Shown: one piece after another, positions 6,453 to 13,073 of the stretch | How positions within the stretch are numbered: the first letter of the stretch is position 1 | How the letters are laid out: every line of letters starts with the position of its first letter | Source of the DNA: Planctomycetota bacterium | Lineage (GTDB): Bacteria; Planctomycetota; Phycisphaerae; WQYP01 | Reading direction: 5' to 3' | NCBI GenBank assembly: GCA_021805585.1 | Contig: JAJZEY010000163.1 | Location: 1 to 13,073 of the forward strand | Length of the DNA stretch: 13,073 nucleotides | Made by a program: the position numbers and the translations under genes | Notes under the pieces: model-generated | Told to the model about the DNA's origin: nothing | What the model saw: the letters and a program-made list of their open reading frames with translations, nothing else | The model's database searches: none

Positions 6453-6959
6453 TTGGCGTTCTTGGCCGCGGGTTGCGATCTTTTACATCCCATAACGGTG
6501 GAGGCTGTCAACGGCTTGACCACCGCCGACGGCGGCAAGCTGGTCATTCTTGACCCGCATAGGTGGCTTGGCCTTCGGCTGCCGGTACTGAATCATATCG
6601 TAGCTCAAACCGGCGGTGCATCCCTTGGAAAGCGCATCTCATCGGGGAATTGGGTCGTGATGTTTTACCACGCCGACTGCGACGAATGCCGCCGGACTAT
6701 TCCCGTTTATGAGCAACTTGCCCAGCGTGAAACAATCTCCGGCCGGTCGCCGCGTGTTGTCTTCGTACGTGTGCCGTCAGGCTCCGGCATTTCCACGCAG
6801 GGCTTATTTCATTCCAGCCGGCCTTTGCACGCGACGCTGGATGCAACCCGTCAATGGTTCGCCCAGACGCCGATTGTGGTGCGGTTGCACAACGGCGCAG
6901 TCAGGGCCGAGGCGGTGGGTCGCACGGCGATGAATTTGTCCTGGCTGGTTCCGCGCTGA
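6453..6959 (+). CDS. Thioredoxin-fold lipoprotein with CxxC; signal peptide split by a frameshift
   Basis: A probable extracytoplasmic redox protein. In the open frame from TTG 6453 (168 residues), a lipobox-like LAAGC ends at Cys 8. A thioredoxin-like core follows: strand NWVVMFYHADCDEC with a CxxC pair (C76, C79), helix RRTIPVYEQLA, strand RVVFVRVP, and TPIVV with the likely cis-Pro at 140. The first eight residues are too short for a signal peptide. An ATG at 6436 in another frame encodes MRLALV; joined one base earlier at about 6453 this gives MRLALVLAFLAAGC, a textbook lipoprotein signal. One T seems missing from GTTT at 6451-6454. This may be a real mutation, a sequencing error or frameshifting. 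Rates of lipidation and partner are unknown; it has its own promoter and stands alone. Confidence 0.65.
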   Translation: MAFLAAGCDLLHPITVEAVNGLTTADGGKLVILDPHRWLGLRLPVLNHIVAQTGGASLGKRISSGNWVVMFYHADCDECRRTIPVYEQLAQRETISGRSPRVVFVRVPSGSGISTQGLFHSSRPLHATLDATRQWFAQTPIVVRLHNGAVRAEAVGRTAMNLSWLVPR

Positions 6960-7247
6960 AATGCAACTTCTTTTCCCGCAATCCCGGCGATGCCGGGACT
7001 CCGCCGACGGCAGAGGCGAACAAAATGGCATCGTTCCCGCCAGACATTGGCGATCGCACGCGTCGGAACCTTACCACCGTCAGCATTTCATCTGGCTTTG
7101 GTTCCGGCCTGTGCGGATTAGGATGAAGTTTTTCCATCCCGTTAGAACCAATCATATCGACGGCCCGTCAAGTGCGATAAAACAACGGAGAAACGGGGCA
7201 AAATGACTTTTTGACCAATATTTACCCGCTCGATAGCCCGAATATCC
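6960..7247. other. Intergenic region downstream of the thioredoxin-like gene
   Basis: No supported gene. A perfect 7-bp hairpin, TCCCGGC-GAT-GCCGGGA (6982-6998), lies just after the stop codon at 6957-6959. It lacks a U-run and so is at best a weak mRNA end. A CCGCCGACGGC core shared with R3 follows at 7001-7011. The remainder is featureless. Confidence 0.4.
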
Positions 7248-7269
7248 AAAAAAAAAGCCGCTTTTTTTT
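7248..7269. terminator. A-run/T-run palindrome, possible bidirectional terminator
   Basis: AAAAAAAAGC-C-GCTTTTTTTT is a palindrome around one central base. As RNA it would form an A-U stem closed by one G-C pair and a 3-base loop, with a U-run on either strand. The stem is weak, so termination is uncertain; it may instead be a bent-DNA or melting site upstream of the next promoter. Confidence 0.3.
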
Positions 7270-7313
7270 AAACCATCGTGCCGCTTTGAACGTAGCACTA
7301 AATGAAAAAGGCC

Positions 7314-7342
7314 TTGAACAAATAAAAATCAGGCGCTAAACT
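7314..7342 (+). promoter_or_regulatory. Sigma70-type promoter of the amidase gene
   Basis: TTGAAC (7314-7319) and TAAACT (7337-7342) are exactly 17 bases apart. The start would be near 7349, giving a leader of about 165 bases before the ATG at 7515. The leader could host regulation, but I see no riboswitch-like structure. Confidence 0.55.
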
Positions 7343-7514
7343 TGAATCCCATGCGCCGGGTTGTTAGGCTTTAAGTATCGCGGGACGCATCATGGACGAC
7401 GTGTTACGCTGTGGCCCGCCCACTATTCGCCTGCGGAACTCCGGGATTGCGACCATTTTTCCACAGGCTTGTGTCGGCAAAAAAATGGCCAAACGCCAAA
7501 AGCAAGGAGCTTTC

Positions 7515-8441
7515 ATGAATCCGCAAGACATTTTCCCGCAAACCGATTCCTCCATCGGCCCGCAAAACAGTGTTCCTGATTCAGAAAAAAAATTCCCCAA
7601 GGCGGCATCACTTTCCCGCCGCGGGTTTCTCGCCGCGGGTTCGGCGGTAGCGCTGCTGGGCCTTGCCGGATGTGCCTCTGATCAATCCAATGCCTCCAGC
7701 GGTATTTCCGATCTGCCGCGCGGCTTTCTGCCTGCCGATGCCTCCACGGCGTGGAACCGGCCGGATACCGGCTACGCTCCCCCGGCGAATTTTGTGATGC
7801 CGCCCTACCATCCGCCCGTGCAGCGCAAGGCCAGTCCAGTGGTGGAGGTCGGGTCGATTCCGATTATTCAGCGCTCCGCCTGGGCGCTGGCCGGCCCGAA
7901 CATGCGCACGATTCAACCCATGGCGGGTGTGCGTCTGATTACCTTTCATCACACCGGAGATCCGCAACCGGTTTATGACACCTCATACGCCGGTTCGGCC
8001 CGTTACTGGGAACTGATCCGCGAAAGCCAGCGCAGAGACGGTTTTGAAGATATTGGCTATCATTTCGGCATTGACCGCGCCGGGCGGGTCTGGCAATTGC
8101 GCGAACTCAAATACCGTGGCGAACACGTGCGCGATGGTTTTGCCCCGCCGCGCTGGCTTGATCAGTATCGTCAGTACAAAAATAGCGCCACGCAACCCTA
8201 CCATGGACGTTACGTCTGGAACGCTCATAACATCGGCGTGGTGTCATTGGGCAACTTCATGATTCAAAGCCCCACACCCCAGCAGAAACAGCGCATTGTG
8301 CAATTGGGCCTGTTGCTGCGGCGGCTTTACCAGATTCCCATTTATCACTGCTACACCCATCAGGAACTCGTTGCCACCGAATTCCCGGGAAAAGGCCTTC
8401 AGCCCTACATGGAATACATTCGGCGCAACAACATCCTTTGA
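7515..8441 (+). CDS. Tat-exported lipoprotein of the N-acetylmuramoyl-L-alanine amidase/PGRP fold
   Basis: Expected to cut the amide bond between MurNAc and L-Ala in peptidoglycan, or to bind it. ATG 7515 is set by AAGGAG five bases upstream and gives 308 residues. SRRGFL (34-39), a hydrophobic stretch and GLAGC (Cys 53) form a twin-arginine signal with a lipobox, so the folded protein would be anchored in a membrane. A Pro-rich linker (about 70-110) precedes the amidase domain (about 115-300): TFHHTG (144-148), GYHFGIDRAGRVWQL (181-195), NIGVVSLGNF (239-248) and YTHQELVATEFPG (280-292). The first His and His 282 match two zinc ligands. The third, normally Cys in T-x-C-P-G, appears to be Phe 290, so activity is doubtful unless another residue such as Cys 279 serves. 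Confidence 0.82.
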   Translation: MNPQDIFPQTDSSIGPQNSVPDSEKKFPKAASLSRRGFLAAGSAVALLGLAGCASDQSNASSGISDLPRGFLPADASTAWNRPDTGYAPPANFVMPPYHPPVQRKASPVVEVGSIPIIQRSAWALAGPNMRTIQPMAGVRLITFHHTGDPQPVYDTSYAGSARYWELIRESQRRDGFEDIGYHFGIDRAGRVWQLRELKYRGEHVRDGFAPPRWLDQYRQYKNSATQPYHGRYVWNAHNIGVVSLGNFMIQSPTPQQKQRIVQLGLLLRRLYQIPIYHCYTHQELVATEFPGKGLQPYMEYIRRNNIL

Positions 8442-8465
8442 TGCGCGAAAATGTCCGGGCAATAT

Positions 8466-8484
8466 CCGGGTGCCGTTTACCCGG
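8466..8484. other. Hairpin at the convergent end of the amidase and PNPOx-like genes
   Basis: CCGGGT-GCCGTTT-ACCCGG is a perfect 6-bp stem with a 7-base loop, between the stop codon at 8439-8441 and the tail of the opposing gene, which it overlaps. It has no U-run. It may protect or end either mRNA. Confidence 0.3.
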
Positions 8485-9118
8485 CCGTGCGCGTGGTCTT
8501 CCAGCTTTTGCCGGTTTTTTGGTGGGCAAATCGAACATGCTCCGGCTCCACAATTGCCAAAGCATCAATCGCAAGTATTTTTCCGCTTAAAACAGCAAAA
8601 TTCATCGGCGGCGTTTCCGGCGTATTCTGAATCGGCTTGCGGCCGCTTTTCTTTTGATAAATAGAACCGGGCCGCGCACTGTCAAACAACCGCCGGGCAG
8701 CGGGACTAAGCCCCGCCCAGAAACGCCTAAGTAAATGGCGGCTCGTTTTGTTTCCGCCCTCCGGTGTGGGCATATTCAGAATCGTCCAGCGAACCAGCAG
8801 GCGAATTTGAACGCGGTTTTCCGGAATCCAGAAACACAATTCCCCCTGTCCGAATCGTCCAATTTCCTGGATCTTTTTGCTGTGAATATCGGTACATGCG
8901 TAAACGGTCGCGCCGGTTTTATCCACTTTTCGGATCACCACCATTCGCACCCGGCTGTTGCCAAACGCATCGCACGTGCCCATTGCCGCAAGCAGCGGCG
9001 GTGAACGCATCGCCGTGGTCAATAGCTTCAATAGCGCCTGCGGCTTGGCAAGCAGCCTGATCGCCCGCCCCCGGGCCGGATTATTTCCACCAGGCGAATT
9101 TGATTTTCGTGCAACCAT
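8477..9118 (-). CDS. Pyridoxamine 5'-phosphate oxidase-like FMN-binding protein
   Basis: The 213-residue product resembles the FMN-binding split-barrel superfamily that includes PdxH. Visible features: a first strand LLAAMGTCD, then SRVRMVVIRKVDKTG (55-69), ATVYACTDIHSKKIQEI (70-86) like the family's phosphate-binding D-x-R-S-x-K loop, and ELCFWIPENRVQIRLLVRWTIL (93-114). The C-terminus has a WKTTR segment (206-210) that may stand in for the W-x-x-x-R-L ending of the family. True PdxH activity is not shown; Alr4036-type relatives of unknown substrate are equally possible. I start at ATG 9118 because a TATAAT overlaps the alternative ATG at 9127. No Shine-Dalgarno is present at either. It is divergent from hisS and convergent with the amidase gene. 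Confidence 0.75.
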   Translation of the reverse strand: MVARKSNSPGGNNPARGRAIRLLAKPQALLKLLTTAMRSPPLLAAMGTCDAFGNSRVRMVVIRKVDKTGATVYACTDIHSKKIQEIGRFGQGELCFWIPENRVQIRLLVRWTILNMPTPEGGNKTSRHLLRRFWAGLSPAARRLFDSARPGSIYQKKSGRKPIQNTPETPPMNFAVLSGKILAIDALAIVEPEHVRFAHQKTGKSWKTTRTAG

Positions 9119-9125
9119 AGGCGGC

Positions 9126-9153
9126 ATTATACGGGTAAGACCGAATCTTGAAA
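9126..9153 (-). promoter_or_regulatory. Promoter for a possibly leaderless PNPOx-like mRNA
   Basis: On the minus strand a perfect TATAAT (9126-9131) has TTTCAA (9148-9153) 16 bases upstream. It ends 7 bases before ATG 9118, so transcription would begin at or next to the start codon. This agrees with the absence of a ribosome binding site. Confidence 0.4.
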
Positions 9154-9287
9154 TATGCCGTCAAACCCATAGCGGCATGCGTCCCGGAGGCCTTATCGCC
9201 GCGGGACAAATCCGCGAGTCAACCCGATTCGATGCGTCCATAAGCCTTATCCCGCCGGCTGTGATTTTCAATATCACTTTTGCGTCC

Positions 9288-9316
9288 TTCAAGAAATGGC
9301 CGTTATCGCGTACACT
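9288..9316 (+). promoter_or_regulatory. Candidate promoter for a possibly leaderless hisS mRNA
   Basis: TTCAAG (9288-9293) and TACACT (9311-9316) are 17 bases apart. The -10 ends 7 bases before the hisS ATG at 9324, and no Shine-Dalgarno is present. Both boxes are imperfect, so confidence is limited. Confidence 0.35.
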
Positions 9317-9323
9317 TTTCCCC

Positions 9324-10715
9324 ATGACAACACCATCGTTTCAAGCACCCAAAGGCACCCGCGACTTTTATCCCCAGGAAATGGCGGTTCGTCGGCATAT
9401 TGAAGATGCATGGCGCCGCGTTTCCATCCGCCATGGCTTTCTGGAAGTAGATGGCCCTACGTTTGAATCACTGGACCTTTACAAAGTCAAAAGCGGCGAT
9501 GAAATTGTATCCCAGCTTTTTTCGTTTACCGATCGCGGTGAACGCGACCTGGCCCTGCGGCCGGAATTCACTCCCACGCTTGCCCGCATGATCGCGCAGC
9601 GCGCCGCCGGCTTGCCCCGGCCCATTAAATGGTTTTCCATGCCGCGCTGCTACCGCGCTGAACAGCCGCAAAAAGGCCGCTTGCGGGAATTTGTTCAATG
9701 GAATGTGGATTTCGTGGGCGAAGCGAGCGACCGGGCGGATGGCGAATGCCTGGGGCTATGCGCCGACGCACTGTTTGAACTCGGTCTTTCGGCGGCGGAT
9801 TTCCGCATCGGCTGGAATCATCGCGAACTTCTGACGCGTGCCCTGCAGGCGACTTTTGTCGCCGCGCCGCGAATTCCGGACGCCTATTACATTCTGGATC
9901 GTCTGCAAAAACTTGATACGCATGGCCGCCAGGCGATGTATGAACAACGCGGGTGCCCCGCTGTTGAGGTGGAAAATTTTGAACTCATCAGCGAAGCCAT
10001 AAAGCAGGGACATGATTCCCCGGCGCTGACCAGATTAATGGCCGCCTGGCCGGCGGATATTACCGCCGCCATCAGCCAATTTCAGGCCCGGCTCGACGCC
10101 ATGGGACTCGGCGACTTCTGCCGCTTTGATATCAGCATTGTTCGCGGGCTGGCCTATTACACCGGGTTTGTTTTTGAAGCCTCCGATGCCCGTGGTGATA
10201 ACCGTGCCCTGGCCGGCGGCGGGCGTTATGACCGCCTTATTGAAACCTTCGGCGGACCGGCCATGCCCGCGGTCGGATTCGGTATGGGCGATGTGGTTCT
10301 GGAAATTCTGCTGCGCGACCGCGGCCTTATTCCCGCAAATCCGCTGCCAAAGGCGGATGTGTTCGTGATTAATACACTCGAAACCCCGCAAGCCGCCGAC
10401 CAACTTATTGCCCAACTGCGAAAGTCGCATTGGAATGCGGACCATACCGCCATTGTACATTTCGGCCTTGGCGTCCAAACCAGCTACCGGTCCACACGCA
10501 ACATTGGAAAATTGCTTCAGGATGCCGCCGCCTCCGGTGCCGGTGTCGCGGTTATTCTGGCACCCCAGGAATTCGGCCGCAACGCGGTTAAATTAAAAGA
10601 TATGGTAACCCGCGGCGAGGCGGAGGTCCCGCTTGACCAGGTTACCGCCGAAATTCGCCGCATGATTCAGTCTGCACGCGCGGCGGATGCAACCGCCGTG
10701 GGAATCAGCGGCTAA
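9324..10715 (+). CDS. hisS: Histidyl-tRNA synthetase
   Basis: Charges tRNA-His with histidine; cytosolic class II synthetase. The 463-residue product opens with the usual PKGTRDFYPQEM. It has motif 2 around CYRAEQPQKGRLREFVQWNVD (109-129), the two histidine-specific segments RGLAYYTG (274-281) and GGGRYDRLI (298-306), motif 3 near PAVGFGMG (315-322), and a C-terminal anticodon-binding domain (about 340-450). The first His segment reads RGLA where many enzymes have RGLD, a variation also seen in other lineages as far as I know. ATG 9324 is the start; the frame upstream is antisense to the PNPOx-like gene. The HYExAFE gene follows after 25 bases and is probably cotranscribed. A full tRNA ligase and not HisZ, since all catalytic motifs are present. 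Confidence 0.95.
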   Translation: MTTPSFQAPKGTRDFYPQEMAVRRHIEDAWRRVSIRHGFLEVDGPTFESLDLYKVKSGDEIVSQLFSFTDRGERDLALRPEFTPTLARMIAQRAAGLPRPIKWFSMPRCYRAEQPQKGRLREFVQWNVDFVGEASDRADGECLGLCADALFELGLSAADFRIGWNHRELLTRALQATFVAAPRIPDAYYILDRLQKLDTHGRQAMYEQRGCPAVEVENFELISEAIKQGHDSPALTRLMAAWPADITAAISQFQARLDAMGLGDFCRFDISIVRGLAYYTGFVFEASDARGDNRALAGGGRYDRLIETFGGPAMPAVGFGMGDVVLEILLRDRGLIPANPLPKADVFVINTLETPQAADQLIAQLRKSHWNADHTAIVHFGLGVQTSYRSTRNIGKLLQDAAASGAGVAVILAPQEFGRNAVKLKDMVTRGEAEVPLDQVTAEIRRMIQSARAADATAVGISG

Positions 10716-10740
10716 GGGTTCGGGAAAAGGAAGGTGATGG

Positions 10741-11256
10741 ATGGGTCCGCGATCAAAACGAAGCAGTCATTACGAGGCCGCCTTTGAAGATTTTCTGCGC
10801 CGCAATGGCCTGCCCTATATTGCGGTGGATGAAGCCAAACGGGCACTTTTTTCCGGGGCTAAACTTAAAAGTTTTGATTTTGTCGTCTACCGCCCCAATG
10901 GGAATAATCTGCTGGTGGATGTCAAAGGTCGTGCCTGCGGCAAGCGGCTGACCGCCAACCCGTCGCTCCCGAACTGGGCCACACGCGAGGATATTGACGA
11001 TTTGCGACAATGGCAGGAAATCTTCGGCGGTGGCTTTACCGCCATGTTCCTTTTTATGTATCACTGGCCACATGGTCCGGACAAATCCCCCTTCCGCGAA
11101 CTGTTTGGTTTTCAGGACCGCTGGTATGGCATGATGGTGGTGACCGTCGCGGATTACCGCACACACATGCGCGCCCGTTCGGAATCCTGGGGAACGGTTC
11201 ATTTGCCCACAGCCGCATTTCGGAAGGTTGCCAAGCCGTTTGCGGACGTTTTATAG
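10741..11256 (+). CDS. HYExAFE family protein
   Basis: The N-terminus HYEAAFEDFLRRN (10-22) is the signature of the HYExAFE family, which I know from Planctomycetota and which has no established function. The 171-residue protein has no signal peptide or membrane segment. The layout recalls PD-(D/E)xK nucleases: a helix with Glu 12/16, a strand with SFDFVVY (D46), a strand with LLVDVKGR (D60, K62), and a later helix DDLRQWQEIF (86-95). This is a pattern I see, not an assignment. A purine-rich AAAAGGAAGG lies just before the ATG; a GTG at 10735 is less likely. It follows hisS closely on the same strand, so it should be expressed with it. Confidence 0.8.
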   Translation: MGPRSKRSSHYEAAFEDFLRRNGLPYIAVDEAKRALFSGAKLKSFDFVVYRPNGNNLLVDVKGRACGKRLTANPSLPNWATREDIDDLRQWQEIFGGGFTAMFLFMYHWPHGPDKSPFRELFGFQDRWYGMMVVTVADYRTHMRARSESWGTVHLPTAAFRKVAKPFADVL

Positions 11257-11261
11257 CCCAC

Positions 11262-11294
11262 GGTTTGCGCCGCGTAAGAAACCGCAAATTTTTT
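11262..11294 (+). terminator. Probable terminator after the HYExAFE gene
   Basis: TTTGCG (11264-11269) pairs with CGCAAA (11283-11288) over a 13-base loop, and six T's follow (11289-11294). A competing stem, CGGTTT with AAACCG, uses part of the same bases. It lies in the 36-base gap between convergent genes and would end the hisS transcript. The stem is short, hence moderate confidence. Confidence 0.4.
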
Positions 11295-11694
11295 AATACC
11301 GCGGCACTTCGGCGTCCACCAGAAGACTCCACGCATGAATGCCCCCGGCCATTGAATGCGTCCGCGTAAAACCCTGTTCCCGCAGCCACGCCGCCGCCCG
11401 CAGAGATCGCGATCCATGGTGACAGTACACCACAATTTGTTTCCCGCGACACGGTTCCAATTTGGCCAGCGCACCCGGAAGTTCATGCAAGGGAACCCAG
11501 TCTGATCCGTTAATACGGGCGGTTTGAACTTCTTTTTCCAGGCGAACATCCAGCAGAATAAATTCCGCGCGCTCATCAAGCATTCGCCGCACATCTTGCG
11601 GGTGAATTTCCCATTCCGGATTAATCTGAATTTCCGCTTTTCCGCCGCGGGATGGATTTTTTTCTTCCGGTCGGTTTGAAGGCTCTGGGGTCAT
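11293..11694 (-). CDS. Rhodanese-domain protein (single domain)
   Basis: The 133-residue product is one rhodanese domain with a 25-residue polar lead. The domain shows the expected LLDVR strand (47-51), the active loop CHHGSRS with Cys 91, the RAAAWLREQGF helix (99-109) and the GGIHAW ending (117-122). Such proteins move sulfur between thiols via a persulfide on the loop Cys; acceptor and pathway are not shown. It has no signal peptide, so it is cytosolic. Start ATG 11694 has AAAGGA 7 bases upstream. It lies 52 bases behind the SpoIIM-type gene on the same strand and may be cotranscribed. Confidence 0.9.
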   Translation of the reverse strand: MTPEPSNRPEEKNPSRGGKAEIQINPEWEIHPQDVRRMLDERAEFILLDVRLEKEVQTARINGSDWVPLHELPGALAKLEPCRGKQIVVYCHHGSRSLRAAAWLREQGFTRTHSMAGGIHAWSLLVDAEVPRY

Positions 11695-11746
11695 ACATTT
11701 TCCTTTTGTTATGTATCAGAAGCAGGCCAATACTTTGTCCGTCATT

Positions 11747-12910
11747 TTATGCCGGCAATTGCGTTTTGTCGTGTGATGCCGTGGCGCGATTCCGCCATGG
11801 CCGTCGCCACCATTTCTTTGCCGACCGGATCGTATCGGGTATGGCTCCTTGCCCCGGTTGATTTTTGTTTTGAACCGTTCTGGAAAAAGCCAGTCGCGGG
11901 CTTTCCGGCGTTATCACCCGTGCGGGCATGAGGAACAGATAGATCAGAAGCACGCTGAAAATAGTCGCGGCCACCGCAATTTTCAGGTTATAGGGAATAA
12001 TCGGAGCCGCCAACTGGCTGAAGCCGCCTTCAATGCAGCCTGCACCGATAAACAGCGTCGCGGACCCCACCAGCAGATTCACAATGTCCAGCCGCTGCGC
12101 CTGAATAGCCCGCAGCATACCGCCGTGGCGGCCGCCACGCGTCCATTGGGCCCGCGCCAGCAGCAGGCCGGCGGTGGACGAAAAAGTCAGGGCGGGCAAT
12201 TCCAAAGCACCATGCGGCCCCACCCAGGCAATAAAGTACGTGAACACATGGTCCGCCTGATACCGTGCCGCCAGGGATCCGACATCACAGCCGTTAAAAA
12301 ACTGGAAAACCACGGTGCCAATTCCAAAGGTCATCCCCAGGGCAAAAGACAAAATGCCGGCCAGAATATTATGCGTAAAAAGAAAGGCCGAAAATGCGAA
12401 ATTTTTAGCCGCACTGAATTCAAAATGCCGGGACGACTGTTCCTTGATTCGATGGGCCACATTGGCCGCCGGACTTTGCCGGAAAAATTCGTGCGGCACA
12501 AAACTAAGCGCCGCAGACGGATGTTCAAGCGTAATGGCGTAGCTGGCCAGAATGCCGGCGGTCAGAATCAGCGTTGCCGTCAGCACCAGCGGCCACTGTC
12601 GGCGAACCGTCAGCGGAAAATCGTGGCGGATAATGCGCCACCAGCCGCGAAAAAAACCCCCGCCACGTGGTACGGTTACCTGTTGATACGCCCGTGCGAC
12701 AAGCGCCTCCAGATAATCGGTCAGGGCGGGGCTGCCGCCGCGCGTCTGCAGCAGGCTTAAATCGCTTGAGGTCAGGCGATAGATCGCAAACAGCTCCTCA
12801 ATTTCGGCTCCCGTCAGTTTTGCGGGGTTCGCGTCCGATTCGCGGTCCAGCAGCTTTGCAAGCCGCTGCCACCGCGCTTCGCGCCGGGCTATAAAATCGC
12901 TTAAGTCCAT
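11747..12910 (-). CDS. SpoIIM-type (DUF95) integral membrane protein
   Basis: The 387-residue product is a multi-pass membrane protein of the stage II sporulation protein M family. The name is historical: nothing here points to sporulation. A cytosolic helical region (1-105) opens with MDLSDFIARREARW. Hydrophobic segments follow at about 107-125, 172-206, 220-232, 278-292 and 308-330. The family-typical FTHNILAG (178-185) and GPHGALELPA (231-240) are present. The C-terminus (331-387) is basic and polar. I start at ATG 12910 because the protein then aligns with relatives; the frame is open to 13012, but those 34 residues look unlike a family N-terminus. No strong ribosome binding site is visible. 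The upstream gene ends 108 bases before it. Confidence 0.85.
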   Translation of the reverse strand: MDLSDFIARREARWQRLAKLLDRESDANPAKLTGAEIEELFAIYRLTSSDLSLLQTRGGSPALTDYLEALVARAYQQVTVPRGGGFFRGWWRIIRHDFPLTVRRQWPLVLTATLILTAGILASYAITLEHPSAALSFVPHEFFRQSPAANVAHRIKEQSSRHFEFSAAKNFAFSAFLFTHNILAGILSFALGMTFGIGTVVFQFFNGCDVGSLAARYQADHVFTYFIAWVGPHGALELPALTFSSTAGLLLARAQWTRGGRHGGMLRAIQAQRLDIVNLLVGSATLFIGAGCIEGGFSQLAAPIIPYNLKIAVAATIFSVLLIYLFLMPARVITPESPRLAFSRTVQNKNQPGQGAIPDTIRSAKKWWRRPWRNRATASHDKTQLPA

Positions 12911-13018
12911 GGCGAAATTGTCGCTGGGCATCGGATTAAATGCAATCCAACCGGAATGGTATTCTGATTTTCCGCCAATTCCAGCGAAAAAGGGGAATAC
13001 CGCCTTTGCCAATTCAGC

Positions 13019-13073
13019 CTATTTCCGTCGAGCCGAATCGACCAGCAGTCGGGCCGCCGCCAGGGCGCTGGCC
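13019..13073 (-). CDS. C-terminal end of an unidentified gene, cut by the window edge
   Basis: The last codons before the TAG at 13019-13021 read ASALAAARLLVDSARRK, an Ala/Arg-rich helix. This agrees in strand and composition with its neighbours, but the piece is too short to identify. Relatives of the next gene often sit beside RDD-family membrane protein genes, which is one possibility. The coding call rests on an open frame of 17 codons. Confidence 0.35.
   Translation of the reverse strand, partial: ASALAAARLLVDSARRK

Noticed and set aside
6982..6998. Strong hairpin as terminator of the thioredoxin-like gene
   Set aside because: The stem is good but no U-run follows, so an intrinsic terminator is not supported.
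11849..12760. 303-codon plus-strand open frame
   Set aside because: Entirely antisense to the SpoIIM-type gene, whose motifs are clear; the composition (Gln/Arg/His-rich) is that of a shadow frame.

Overview
The window comes from a moderately GC-rich bacterial chromosome. The best clue to its origin is the gene after hisS, whose protein starts with an HYEAAFE signature. That signature belongs to the HYExAFE family, which I associate with Planctomycetota. The Tat-dependent lipoprotein amidase, the SpoIIM-type membrane protein and the broad intergenic spaces fit that phylum, possibly a Phycisphaerae-like lineage. This placement is an inference from gene content, not from a marker tree.

Left block (1-4937): a 96-bp dispersed repeat, then on the minus strand rpiA (ribose-5-phosphate isomerase) and a CAU-anticodon tRNA upstream of it. 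An orphan + strand terminator follows, which could end a small RNA. Next is trpC on the minus strand, whose real N-terminus appears to start at a CTG. Divergent from trpC are a CPBP-family membrane protease and tyrS on the plus strand. These are core metabolic and translation genes.

Middle block (4938-7314): about 1.5 kb with no convincing gene. It holds an inverted second copy of the 96-bp repeat, two further short repeat pairs, a tandem duplication, and a MITE-like element of about 222 bp with inverted-repeat ends and a 9-bp direct repeat on each side. It ends at an AT-rich promoter with eight G's in its spacer. This promoter precedes a thioredoxin-fold lipoprotein gene whose signal peptide is split between two reading frames.

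Right block (7315-13073): a sigma70-type promoter and a Tat-exported lipoprotein of the PGRP/AmpD-like amidase fold, then a convergent FMN-binding split-barrel (PNPOx-like) gene. Divergent from that are hisS and the HYExAFE gene. Convergent with these is a minus-strand group: the end of an unidentified gene, a SpoIIM-type membrane protein and a rhodanese. The divergent PNPOx-like gene and hisS both have a -10-like hexamer seven bases before the ATG and no Shine-Dalgarno, so both may be read from leaderless mRNAs.

The most notable points are the mosaic repeat region with its MITE-like element, the copies of the 96-bp repeat in opposite orientation around a core-gene block, the non-ATG start of trpC, the split signal peptide behind a G8 promoter, and the nuclease-like residue pattern in the HYExAFE protein. 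I found no CRISPR array, phage genes or intact insertion sequence.
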